25,461 nt of DNA, taken from assembly GCA_023391335.1 (NCBI GenBank), contig JAEWBG010000108.1:1-25461 (forward strand), read 5' to 3'. A program made the translations under genes and the position numbers. Positions 1 through 7,053 of the stretch are shown here, one piece after another (positions within the stretch are counted from its first letter, which is position 1; every line of letters starts with the position of its first letter). The notes beneath the pieces are model-generated. The model made no database searches and was not told where the DNA came from. It saw only the letters and a program-made list of their open reading frames with translations. This DNA is from Pseudomonadota bacterium (lineage in GTDB: Bacteria; Pseudomonadota; Gammaproteobacteria; Steroidobacterales; Steroidobacteraceae).

Positions 1-12
1 GGTTCGGACTAT

Positions 13-37
13 TCACGAGTCACTAGTCACGAGTCAC
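13..37. repeat. Heptamer tandem array (TCACGAG/TCACTAG)
   Basis: Three full 7-nt units (TCACGAG, TCACTAG, TCACGAG) plus a partial TCAC run in exact 7-nt phase. The last partial unit supplies the stop codon of the DUF1820 gene on the minus strand. A GGTTCGG heptamer, the type that brackets the 50-nt repeats elsewhere, lies at 1-7. The array probably continues left of the window. Confidence 0.7.
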
Positions 38-363
38 TTCTTTCCGTCCGGTGTATAGACCGGCATCGGAAACTGGGCCACGTTCGAGCCTTCGAAATTG
101 CTGATCTTGCTGACGCCCTGCTTGCGAACTTCGTCGATGCGCAGCACCGAATGCATGGGCAAGTAGGTGCGTTTGACGCCTTCGAACTCCGCTTTGATCT
201 TTTCTTCCGACGGATCGACGACGACGGCGGAGCGCTCGCCGAACACGAGCTCTTCGACCTCGACAAATCCGAGCAGCGAGCCGTGATGGACTTTGCGGGC
301 GTAGATCTCGAAGACCTTGCCTTGGTTAACGAATATGACTTTGAAAATGTGACTGGCTGCCAT
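34..363 (-). CDS. DUF1820 family protein
   Basis: A 109-residue protein starting MAASHIFKVIFVNQGKVFEI. It resembles the DUF1820 family, small soluble proteobacterial proteins of unknown function. The ATG at 363 was chosen because the conserved part begins there; an upstream extension to 447 would add 28 residues of low-complexity reading and would run into the tagH promoter region. No signal peptide, membrane segment or catalytic motif is visible. No clear Shine-Dalgarno sequence precedes the start. The gene is divergent from tagH, with a perfect inverted repeat between them, and its stop codon lies inside a heptamer repeat array. Family assignment is from recognition of the sequence; function is unknown. 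Confidence 0.8.
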   Translation of the reverse strand: MAASHIFKVIFVNQGKVFEIYARKVHHGSLLGFVEVEELVFGERSAVVVDPSEEKIKAEFEGVKRTYLPMHSVLRIDEVRKQGVSKISNFEGSNVAQFPMPVYTPDGKK

Positions 364-387
364 CTTGATACGGGGCCGGGTTGGTAG

Positions 388-412
388 GCTGCGCCATATT
401 ACATAGCGCAGC
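388..412. promoter_or_regulatory. Inverted repeat in the DUF1820/tagH divergent promoter region
   Basis: GCTGCGC (388-394) and GCGCAGC (406-412) form a perfect 7-bp inverted repeat around the 11-nt AT-rich spacer CATATTACATA. Read on the minus strand the spacer contains TATGTAAT, which could act as a -10 box for the DUF1820 gene. The position between two divergent genes suits an operator, but no regulator can be named. Confidence 0.35.
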
Positions 413-467
413 TCACGTGCGTTAGAGATCCGATCTTGCCCGAGCATTTCGTGACAGTCGTCCCAAA

Positions 468-1880
468 ATGGCCCTGAAACTCAGAGTAATCAGCGATCAC
501 TACAAAGCGCTCGGCAAGCGCAGTTCGCAGCTATTTGGGGTCACGGGCGGACGCATCGGGCGAGCCCAGGACAACGACTGGATTCTGCCTGATCCGGATC
601 GCTACGTTTCAAGCCATCACGCAAAAGTCTCGTTTCGTGCCGGCGAGTGGGTGTTAGAGGACACGAGCACCAACGGCGTGTTCATCAACGGCTCCGATAC
701 ACCGGCATCGGTGGAAGGCCCCTATTCGTTGAAGGACGGAGATCGCCTACGCCTGGGCGACTACGAAATTCTCGTCAGCATCGACGAGCGCAACGATTTT
801 CCGTCGGATGCCAGTGGCCAACTCCCCGCCCCCAAACGCATCCGCAAGCCTCAGCCCAACGTCGGCGAAGATTTGGGCGAGGAGCTCGACATCACGGACT
901 TGCTGAGCGAATCGGCGATCCGACCCGTACCGGCCGGCATGAAGGCTGCCAGCGAGATGTTCGATCTCAGCCGCATGCTGACAGTCGAAGCGCCCGCTGA
1001 AGCCAAGTCCACGCCAAAACCCGCACCGCCCACTCTGTCTGCCGCAACTTCGCCGGCCACGACAGTCAAGCCCGTGAAGCCGCGCAGCGGTTTTGCATCC
1101 TTGCTCGATAGCGCGGACGAAGGGAATCAGCGCACCGTCGCGCAAGCGAAGAAAAACGACGATTGGCAGATGCAAACGCGGCCCTATGACCGCAAAACGA
1201 TGTCAGTGTTGCCGAACACCGCATTGGCACGCACTGAAAAAACGGAACCGGAGAAGCCGCGCCGCCCGCTCGGCGATTCACTCTCGGTCGAATCCTCGAG
1301 CGGTCTCGAAGCGTTTTGCCGCGGTGCAGGCATCGATCCTTCGAATTTGCCTGGCGATGCGCAAAACGCGATGCTGACGTTGGCCGGACAGATGCTGCGC
1401 GAAGTTGTGCTGGGGCTGATGGAATCGTTGAAGGGCCGCGCGGATCTGAAGAACCGCCTGCGACTGAGTCAGACCACGATTCAGCCCGCCGAAAACAATC
1501 CGTTGAAGTTCTCGCCGAGCGTGGATGAAGCAGTGTTGCGCCTGTTGGACCCGCACAGCTCACGTTACTTGGGACCGATCGAAGCGATTCGCGACTCGTT
1601 TGCGGACTTGCGCAATCACCAAATCGCGCTGAACGCAGCCATCCAAGCGGCGATCGATGAACTCATGAGCCGCATCGAACCGGGCGATCTGCAAGAGAAG
1701 TTCGATCGCGGACTCAAACGCGGTTCGTTGCTAGGCGCTGCAAACAAGATGAAGTATTGGGATTTGTACGTCGAGTTCTACCAAACGCTGAATCAGCGTA
1801 ACGAACAGGGCTTACCGGTGTTATTCGCCGAAGAACTCGCCCGAACCTACGCCGAGAGAGCAGCGCAGAAGAAACGTTGA
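468..1880 (+). CDS. tagH: Type VI secretion-associated FHA domain protein TagH
   Basis: A 470-residue protein with an N-terminal forkhead-associated domain (about 1-106) and a C-terminal T6SS-FHA domain (about 275-465), joined by a proline/alanine-rich linker. The FHA phosphothreonine-binding signatures are present: GRIGRAQDNDW near 28-38, SSHHA at 48-52 and TSTNGVFING at 66-75. In known systems such proteins (Fha/TagH) link threonine phosphorylation by PpkA to assembly of the type VI secretion apparatus. No other T6SS gene lies in the window; partners could only be left of a DUF1820 gene or elsewhere in the genome. The start ATG lacks a clear ribosome site. The identity is firm from domain order; participation in a working T6SS is an inference. 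Confidence 0.88.
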   Translation: MALKLRVISDHYKALGKRSSQLFGVTGGRIGRAQDNDWILPDPDRYVSSHHAKVSFRAGEWVLEDTSTNGVFINGSDTPASVEGPYSLKDGDRLRLGDYEILVSIDERNDFPSDASGQLPAPKRIRKPQPNVGEDLGEELDITDLLSESAIRPVPAGMKAASEMFDLSRMLTVEAPAEAKSTPKPAPPTLSAATSPATTVKPVKPRSGFASLLDSADEGNQRTVAQAKKNDDWQMQTRPYDRKTMSVLPNTALARTEKTEPEKPRRPLGDSLSVESSSGLEAFCRGAGIDPSNLPGDAQNAMLTLAGQMLREVVLGLMESLKGRADLKNRLRLSQTTIQPAENNPLKFSPSVDEAVLRLLDPHSSRYLGPIEAIRDSFADLRNHQIALNAAIQAAIDELMSRIEPGDLQEKFDRGLKRGSLLGAANKMKYWDLYVEFYQTLNQRNEQGLPVLFAEELARTYAERAAQKKR

Positions 1881-1901
1881 GGCGCGGTTCGGCTGCTCTT
1901 G

Positions 1902-2028
1902 GGTTCGGGGTTCGGCCGCTCTCGGCGTCCTGCCTTCGCGGCATTAGCACATCCCTGTGCGGCCGCCACTCTCGGCTCCTGCCTTCGCGGCATTAGCACA
2001 TCCCTGTGCGGCAGGGTTCGGAGTTCGG
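1902..2028 (+). repeat. Two 50-nt hairpin units inside GGTTCGG heptamers (locus A)
   Basis: Two GGTTCGG heptamers (1902-1915) are followed by two hairpin units (1916-1962 and 1963-2014), then GGTTCGG and AGTTCGG (2015-2028). Each unit carries three small stems: GCCG/CGGC, TGCC/GGCA and GCACA/TGTGC. The second unit has a longer first loop (CCACTCT instead of CTCT) but the stem is kept. The island lies between the convergent genes tagH and mltF. Confidence 0.85.
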
Positions 2029-2045
2029 CAAGGAGATCCTTCTTA

Positions 2046-2112
2046 GATCCACGATCCACGATCCACGATCCACGATCCACGATCCACGATCCACGATCCA
2101 CGATCCACGATC
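2046..2112 (+). repeat. Nine tandem copies of GATCCAC
   Basis: Nine perfect head-to-tail copies of the 7-nt unit GATCCAC (2046-2108) followed by a partial GATC. This is the longest and most uniform heptamer array in the window. It ends about ten bases beyond the mltF stop codon, between the convergent tagH and mltF genes. Perfect identity suggests recent copy-number change by slippage. There are no spacers, so it is not a CRISPR array. Confidence 0.95.
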
Positions 2113-2122
2113 ACACCTCCCC

Positions 2123-3502
2123 TCACTCCTTCCGCGTCGTATTCGCCGCCCGCTGCGCCGGTGGCCCTGAGTCCGTCGCGACCCAGTCGAGAATATCCAT
2201 GTAGCTGCGGATGTTTTCGACGAATCGCACCGGTTCCCATCCGCGCGCATAGCCGCGTTTCACGCGCGAATACCATTTTTCCTGAGTGAGCAGCGGCAAC
2301 TGCTCGCGCACGTCCGCCCAGACATCGGGGTTCTTGCCGCGCATCTGCGTCAGAATGCGCGCATCTTCCACGTGTCCGATGCCGACGTTGTACGCGGCGA
2401 GCGTGAACCAGGTTCGATCCGGCTCGAGAATGCGCTTGGGAATCTGCGTTCTGATGCGTACGAAATAGCGTGCGGCGCCGAAGATACTGCCGCGCGGATC
2501 GAGGCGGTCTGGCACGTTCAATACGCGTGCTGTTTCTTCCGTGAGCATCATTAATCCGCGCACCCCAGTTGGGGAGGTTGCGAGCGGATCCCAGTGCGAT
2601 TCTTGGTAGCCGATCGCGGCCAACAATCGCCAATCGACGCCGACTTCGTCTGCGGCTTCGCGGAACCATTGGCGGTATTGCGGGAGGCGCTGTTCGATGT
2701 GGTCCATGAATACACGCGACTGGATGTAGTCGAAACGATCCGTGCCGCTGTAATACGTGTCGAGAATCGAGGCGAGCCGGCCTTCCGCCTTCAAGGAAGC
2801 GAAATACGCCGTGACGCGCTTGAGTAACGATGCGTCGCGGGTATCCACGGCCCACGCCAATGGCTTACCCGCGCTCAGATCGAACCCGATGCGGATCTCT
2901 GGATGGAACGCGCGGCCGATCGCGAACTCATTGGAGTCTGCGACGGTGTAGTCGAACTCGCGCCGCGAGAGCCGATACAGCAGCTCCTCGGTCTCCGCAT
3001 TCGGGTTTTCGACCCAGGCGAGCTTTGGGTATCTCACCCGCAGCGATTCCAGTGTCGCTGCGTGAGCGCTGCCAGCTACCACTTCAACGTGGCCGCTCTC
3101 CAACTGACTCAGCGATCGAGGTCGCGGATCGCCTTGACGATAGATCAAGTGCTCCCGCACTTGCTGATACGGCGGCCCGAAGCGACTGTCGTGCGGTAGA
3201 CGAATCCCTCGCGTTAATCCGGCAGCCGCGATGTGAGCGCGATGGGAAGCCAGTTCTTCCATCGCATCTGCAACATTCGGCACCGAATAAATGTAGAGCC
3301 GAACGCCCAAATCGGCCGCGAATCGACTCACCAGGTCGAACTCTGGCCCCTGCGGCCCCGCCGCCCCGAGGTAGTAGCCGCTGGGCAAGTTCCGCGTGAC
3401 CACTCGCAGTTCACCTGCCCGCATGATCTCCTCCAGGACGGAGGGCGGCTGGGAGCACGTTCCCAGTAGCAAGGTGGCGATAATGGCGAGCGCGGTCTTC
3501 AA
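2123..3502 (-). CDS. mltF: Membrane-bound lytic murein transglycosylase F
   Basis: A 459-residue periplasmic enzyme that cleaves peptidoglycan between MurNAc and GlcNAc to give 1,6-anhydro ends. Residues about 1-17 form a signal sequence; Cys16 follows LLGT, an atypical lipobox. Residues about 30-250 form a bacterial solute-binding type 3 domain (VVTRNLPSGYY, GPEFDLVSRFAADLGV). Residues about 280-440 form the SLT catalytic domain, with the catalytic glutamate E301 in GYQESHWDP followed by SPTGVRGLMML and the AAYNVGIGH motif. This two-domain order defines MltF. The start codon is TTG; the next Met (27) would remove the signal sequence. It is convergent with tagH and its upstream region runs into a repeat island. 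Confidence 0.93.
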   Translation of the reverse strand: MKTALAIIATLLLGTCSQPPSVLEEIMRAGELRVVTRNLPSGYYLGAAGPQGPEFDLVSRFAADLGVRLYIYSVPNVADAMEELASHRAHIAAAGLTRGIRLPHDSRFGPPYQQVREHLIYRQGDPRPRSLSQLESGHVEVVAGSAHAATLESLRVRYPKLAWVENPNAETEELLYRLSRREFDYTVADSNEFAIGRAFHPEIRIGFDLSAGKPLAWAVDTRDASLLKRVTAYFASLKAEGRLASILDTYYSGTDRFDYIQSRVFMDHIEQRLPQYRQWFREAADEVGVDWRLLAAIGYQESHWDPLATSPTGVRGLMMLTEETARVLNVPDRLDPRGSIFGAARYFVRIRTQIPKRILEPDRTWFTLAAYNVGIGHVEDARILTQMRGKNPDVWADVREQLPLLTQEKWYSRVKRGYARGWEPVRFVENIRSYMDILDWVATDSGPPAQRAANTTRKE

Positions 3503-3554
3503 CCCGAGGGGTCCTGTCGATCAGTAAAGGTGCGCAAGGGTAGCAGCTAGGAGG

Positions 3555-3729
3555 GGTTCGGCCGCTCTCGGCGTCCTGCCTTCGCGGCATTAGCACGTCC
3601 ATGTGCGGCAGCCGCTCTCGGCGTCCTGCCTTCACGGCATTAGCACGTCCATGTGCGGCAGCTCTCGGCGTCCTGCCTTCGCGGCATTAGCACGTCCATG
3701 TGCGGCAGGGTTCGGGACTGAGGTTTGGG
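3555..3729 (+). repeat. Three 50-nt hairpin units inside GGTTCGG heptamers (locus B)
   Basis: One GGTTCGG (3555-3561), three hairpin units (3562-3611, 3612-3661, 3662-3708), then GGTTCGG, GACTGAG and GTTTGGG in 7-nt phase (3709-3729). Units one and two differ at a single base, in the TTCGC/TTCAC loop. Unit three lacks the first three bases (CCG), which breaks its first stem. The island fills most of the 316-nt gap between mltF and tRNA-Ser; nothing else is recognised in that gap. Confidence 0.87.
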
Positions 3730-3818
3730 TCCCTCATCGATGGCGGGCCTATCACCTCACCAGCTCTGAATCCGGCCTTTTCATTCCCAAGATCTACGAT
3801 AGAATCGCCGCCCCTCAC

Positions 3819-3911
3819 GGAGAGGTACCGAAGCGGTCACAACGGCACCGATTCGAAATCGGTTGAGGGCATTACGTCCCTACGAGGGTTCGAATCCCTC
3901 CCTCTCCGCCA
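3819..3911 (+). tRNA. tRNA-Ser (anticodon CGA)
   Basis: A 93-nt class II tRNA. The acceptor arm GGAGAGG (3819-3825) pairs with CCTCTCC (3901-3907), followed by discriminator G and an encoded CCA (3909-3911). The anticodon stem ACCGA/TCGGT encloses loop TTCGAAA, giving anticodon CGA for the serine codon UCG. A long variable arm (GAGGGC...GTCCCT region) and the T-loop GTTCGAATC are visible. A strong terminator follows ten bases later, so it is probably a single-gene transcript. Confidence 0.97.
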
Positions 3912-3920
3912 GAAACAACG

Positions 3921-3950
3921 AGACCCTCCTTGCGAGGGTCTTTTTGTTTT
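3921..3950 (+). terminator. Rho-independent terminator of tRNA-Ser
   Basis: AGACCCTC (3921-3928) and GAGGGTCT (3934-3941) form a perfect 8-bp stem with a 5-nt loop, followed by the T-rich run TTTTGTTTT. It lies directly after the tRNA CCA end. Confidence 0.92.
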
Positions 3951-3975
3951 GGCATTAGGAAGACCTTCGATAGAG

Positions 3976-4063
3976 CCCCTCTCCCGACTTCGTCGACCGT
4001 GACAGGGAGAGGTGCTTGGCCCCCATCGCCCGCATCCACGCAGTCGTCTCCCACAAGGGGAGA
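3976..4063. repeat. CCTCTCCC/GGGAGAGG inverted-repeat element
   Basis: CCTCTCCC (3978-3985) pairs with GGGAGAGG (4005-4012), and TCTCCC (4047-4052) pairs with GGGAGA (4058-4063); the arms can also pair across the two hairpins. This resembles dispersed REP-like sequences common in proteobacterial intergenic DNA. It lies between the tRNA-Ser terminator and repeat locus C. Confidence 0.6.
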
Positions 4064-4070
4064 GATGTCT

Positions 4071-4181
4071 TTCTTCCCGTTTCCTGCCGCACATGGATGT
4101 GCCAATGCCGCGGAAGGCAAGGACGCCGAGAGCGGCCGTTTCTCCTTCTTCCTAGTCACTAGTCCCTAGTCCCCAGTCACT
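4071..4181 (-). repeat. One 50-nt hairpin unit inside a heptamer array (locus C)
   Basis: TTCTTCC and CGTTTCC (4071-4084) precede one inverted hairpin unit (4085-4136). After it the heptamers CGTTTCT, CCTTCTT, CCTAGTC, ACTAGTC, CCTAGTC and CCCAGTC (4137-4178) follow without losing phase; the same DNA read one frame over is four AGTCMCY units. The island occupies the middle of the 326-nt gap between the tRNA-Ser terminator and bepA. The remaining 4182-4276 must hold the bepA promoter, but no good match is visible. Confidence 0.85.
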
Positions 4182-4276
4182 AAGTTAATAAACCGACACC
4201 TTCGAACCACAACGGTCGGCTCGGGTCCAAACTTCACGCCTTTACAGCGATCCGACCCACTACCACACTCGCGTTT

Positions 4277-5764
4277 GTGAAACCCCTCCTCTATTTCGCC
4301 GCTGCGGCGCTGTTAGTCGTCGGCTCCTCCGCCCCAAGGGCGTCGTATGCGAGCCCGGGAGAGGATTTGCCCGACATCGGCACGCCCGCGGAGGCCTACC
4401 TTTCGTTAGAGGACGAATATCAAATCGGCCGCATGATCGTGCGCGGACTGCGCGATCAAGACCGCATCCTCGATGATCCCGAAGTCAGCGAGTACATCCA
4501 CTCGCTGGGATACCGGCTCTCTGCGCAAGCCAATGAAGGATCGCACCGGTTCGACTTCTTCACCGTCAAAGACACGACCATCAACGCCTTCGCATTGCCG
4601 GGCGGCTTTATCGGCGTGAACAGCGGCTTGGTGCTGCAGACCAAGAACGAAAGCGAACTCGCGGGTGTGCTCGCACACGAAATTGCTCACGTCACGCAAC
4701 GCCACATTGCCCGGAGCATCGAGGCGCAGAGCAAGTCGAGTCTCGTATCGACGGCTGCAATGCTCGCGGCGATTCTGGTGGGTGCGGCGGCTGGCGGGGA
4801 CGCGGCAATGGCGGGTGTGGCCGCCGCGCAGTCGCTGGCGATCCAACAACAGATTAGTTTCACGCGCGCCAACGAAACCGAAGCCGATCGCGTGGGCTTG
4901 GGAATTTTGGCCCAGGCGCAGTTCGACCCGAATGGCATGCCGGCATTCTTCGATACGCTAAACCGCCTTGCTGGAAGCAGCGAAATAAACATTCCTGAGA
5001 TGCTGCGCACGCATCCAGTGACAACGATGCGTATCGCGGAAACCAAGGAACGCGCGGCGCAAACGCACGTGGACGCACTGCCTGAAAGCCTGAGCTATTC
5101 GATCACGCGCGAGCGCCTGCGTGTCCTGACTACCCCACCCGGAGAAGATCCGCGCGAGTACTACGCCGCGGTAACTCCGAATGAACCCGACGCAACGCCC
5201 GCCCAAATCTACGGGCGCGCTTTGGCGCTGATGGTTGCGGGTCAGCCAGAAAAAGCCGTTCCCATTTTCGAGCGGCTGTCGAACGCAAACCCCAGCGTGG
5301 TCCAGTACCACACCGCACTGGGGCAGGCACAACTGCTGGCGGGAAAAAATGACGCTTCGCTGGCAACGCTCAAGCATGCGCGAGAACTATTCCCGCGCAA
5401 CGTCGCAGTCACTGTGCGGTACGCCGAATCTCTGCTTCGTACCGGAGATGCGAAAAAAGCTCATCAAATCTTGCTGGATCTGTTCAACATCGTTCCGCCC
5501 ACACCCGAGCAAGCCAAATTCACAGCGATAGCCGCGAACGCCGCGGGCGACGTGGCGGACTCGTACTACTACATGTCCGAGTACCACATCATGAGCGGCG
5601 ACCTCCCGCTCGCGATCAATCAATTGCAGCTTGCGCTCGCCGTCCCGAAAATCACCTCAGTGCAACGGGCGCGCTTCGAGGCGCGGCTTGATGAAATCCA
5701 GCAAGCCTTGCCCAAGCGTCTCGCTCGTCAGCGCAACATGGAAGCAGAGAACGGGCGCCGCTAG
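4277..5764 (+). CDS. bepA: M48 family metalloprotease/chaperone with TPR repeats, BepA-like
   Basis: A 495-residue periplasmic protein. A signal peptide covers about 1-25 (MKPLLYFAAAALLVV to ASYAS). The M48 zinc protease domain carries HEIAH (H134, E135, H138) with the third ligand region NETEADRVG (E202). H246 in LRTHPVTT matches the position of the histidine switch reported for E. coli BepA. Residues about 305-480 form tetratricopeptide repeats. BepA degrades or helps mature stalled outer-membrane proteins such as LptD at the BAM complex. The start is GTG at 4277, which gives the complete signal peptide; no clear ribosome site is seen. mlaA follows 43 nt downstream on the same strand, so the two outer-membrane genes may be co-transcribed. 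Confidence 0.92.
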   Translation: MKPLLYFAAAALLVVGSSAPRASYASPGEDLPDIGTPAEAYLSLEDEYQIGRMIVRGLRDQDRILDDPEVSEYIHSLGYRLSAQANEGSHRFDFFTVKDTTINAFALPGGFIGVNSGLVLQTKNESELAGVLAHEIAHVTQRHIARSIEAQSKSSLVSTAAMLAAILVGAAAGGDAAMAGVAAAQSLAIQQQISFTRANETEADRVGLGILAQAQFDPNGMPAFFDTLNRLAGSSEINIPEMLRTHPVTTMRIAETKERAAQTHVDALPESLSYSITRERLRVLTTPPGEDPREYYAAVTPNEPDATPAQIYGRALALMVAGQPEKAVPIFERLSNANPSVVQYHTALGQAQLLAGKNDASLATLKHARELFPRNVAVTVRYAESLLRTGDAKKAHQILLDLFNIVPPTPEQAKFTAIAANAAGDVADSYYYMSEYHIMSGDLPLAINQLQLALAVPKITSVQRARFEARLDEIQQALPKRLARQRNMEAENGRR

Positions 5765-5807
5765 AATCGCTGGCGCACATCGCGCGTCCCTCAAGGAATC
5801 AAGTCGA

Positions 5808-6647
5808 ATGCCTCGTTCGTCGGCTCGCAGCCTCGTCGCTGCTTCCTCTGCCTTTGCACTTTTTATCCGCAACTTCGCGTTCATCGGCTGTGCGCTCGCG
5901 CTTGTGGGATGCGCGACAACGCCTGGACGCACGGTTAACGACGATCGCTTCGAAGGCTTCAACCGTGGCGTATACAAATTCAACGATGCGATCGATCGGG
6001 CCGCGCTAAAGCCAGTTGCGAAGGGCTACGAAAAGGTCACACCGCATTGGGCGCGCATCGGGGTGAGCAACTTCTTCTCGAATCTCGAGTACCCCGCCGT
6101 TGTCGTGAATCAATTTTTGCAGGGCAAAGGCAAGCTAGGGCTGCGAGACACCGGCCGATTCCTCATCAATACGACACTGGGGCTCGGCGGAATTCTAGAT
6201 GTCGCGACTCACATGGGGCTCGATAAAAACGACGAAGACTTCGGCCAGACGCTCGCGAAATGGGGCGTTTCCTCCGGTCCGTACCTGACGCTGCCGTTGT
6301 TTGGACCGTCATCACTGCGCGATGCGCCATCCCGGGTGGTCGACTATTTCTTCCACCCCAGTTCTTACTGGGACATTCCATGGGAAGCACAGTGGGGTCA
6401 ACGCACCCTCGATGTGGTTCAAATGCGTGCTGGGTTGCTCCCGCTAGACCCAACTCTACAGCGCGCGTACGACCCCTACGCGTTCATTCGCGATGCGTGG
6501 GTGCAGCAGCGTGAGTTCGCGATTTTCGATGGGAATCCACCGCCGGAGACGTTGGAAGAAGAACTGCCGATGGACGAGAACGTAACCCCGAAAGGCGATA
6601 CTCAAGCCGAACCGGTCACCCCTACACCTTCGCCGCCTGAACAATAA
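5808..6647 (+). CDS. mlaA: MlaA (VacJ) family outer-membrane lipoprotein
   Basis: A 279-residue lipoprotein with lipobox LVGC (C35). The family core follows: DDRFEGFNRGVYKFNDAIDR, LGLRDTGRFLINTTLGLGG, DEDFGQTLAKWGVSSGPYL and LPLFGPSSLRD. MlaA sits with porins in the outer membrane and removes misplaced phospholipids from the outer leaflet, passing them to MlaC. The ATG at 5808 was chosen because it gives a compact signal peptide; an upstream frame to 5631 lies inside bepA and is discarded. The C-terminus is proline- and acid-rich. The gene ends head-on against mlaFEDCB, with its stop codon in the loop of a hairpin. Having mlaA beside the rest of the Mla set, but on the opposite strand, is an unusual compact arrangement. 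Confidence 0.95.
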   Translation: MPRSSARSLVAASSAFALFIRNFAFIGCALALVGCATTPGRTVNDDRFEGFNRGVYKFNDAIDRAALKPVAKGYEKVTPHWARIGVSNFFSNLEYPAVVVNQFLQGKGKLGLRDTGRFLINTTLGLGGILDVATHMGLDKNDEDFGQTLAKWGVSSGPYLTLPLFGPSSLRDAPSRVVDYFFHPSSYWDIPWEAQWGQRTLDVVQMRAGLLPLDPTLQRAYDPYAFIRDAWVQQREFAIFDGNPPPETLEEELPMDENVTPKGDTQAEPVTPTPSPPEQ

Positions 6648-6657
6648 GATCAGGCGG
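6633..6657. terminator. Shared hairpin between convergent mlaA and mlaB
   Basis: CCGCCTGA (6633-6640) and TCAGGCGG (6650-6657) form a perfect 8-bp stem with a 9-nt loop that contains the mlaA TAA stop. The mlaB stop lies three bases beyond the stem. No T-tract follows on either strand, so it may be a weak two-way terminator or an mRNA 3'-end stabiliser. Confidence 0.6.
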
Positions 6658-6660
6658 AGA

Positions 6661-7053
6661 TCAGCGCTTGCGGATCGGTTCCGCGCGGGGCGCTTGTGCC
6701 GTTCCGGCCGAGTACGCGTGAAGCTCGGCCGAAGTCGCATTCGGATCCAACTCGTGTTCCGCGCCCGCGAGCAAGTCATCCACCTCGCTGATGCGTGCGA
6801 GTGCCGCGATTTGAGCGGGGATGTTCGAGAACCGCAGCTTCTGCCCCTGACGTCGGGCTAGACGCATCCACTCGATCAGCAGCGCCATCCCTGCGCTGTC
6901 GCTCTCCGTCACCTGGGCAAAATCGACCTCAACGCTTTTCTCGTGCGCAAAACGTTCCCTGCTCTGTTCCAGCAAAGCAGGCGTCGTGCTCGCATCGAGC
7001 ACGCCACTCACGCGAAAGCGCCCTGCGCCGACAGGCTCCAACGTTGCACTCAT
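6661..7053 (-). CDS. mlaB: MlaB, STAS-domain subunit of the Mla phospholipid transporter
   Basis: A 130-residue cytoplasmic STAS-domain protein (about 1-100). The conserved STAS loop reads TESDSAGMALL (49-59), with S53 at the position of the key hydroxyl residue of E. coli MlaB. MlaB binds the ATPase MlaF and stabilises the MlaFEDB complex. The tail after residue 100 is longer than in E. coli MlaB and looks disordered. The start overlaps the mlaC stop by 4 nt, which indicates translational coupling. It is the last gene of the operon. Confidence 0.87.
   Translation of the reverse strand: MSATLEPVGAGRFRVSGVLDASTTPALLEQSRERFAHEKSVEVDFAQVTESDSAGMALLIEWMRLARRQGQKLRFSNIPAQIAALARISEVDDLLAGAEHELDPNATSAELHAYSAGTAQAPRAEPIRKR

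Noticed and set aside
2046..2112. CRISPR array
   Set aside because: The units are 7 nt, contiguous and without spacers, and no cas gene is present.
1899..2204. Open frames through the repeat islands (also near 3603-3866 and 24012-24266)
   Set aside because: They translate the 50-nt and 7-nt repeats; codons follow the repeat, not a protein family.
3837..4159. Minus-strand frames across tRNA-Ser coding RDSNPR- or GGIRTL-like peptides
   Set aside because: These are well-known false proteins read from the antisense of tRNA-Ser genes.
3819..4181. Integration site of a mobile island at tRNA-Ser
   Set aside because: No integrase, no duplicated tRNA 3' end and no phage-like genes are seen; the neighbours are core envelope genes.
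5631..5807. Upstream extension of MlaA
   Set aside because: It lies in bepA in another frame and would bury the lipoprotein signal peptide.
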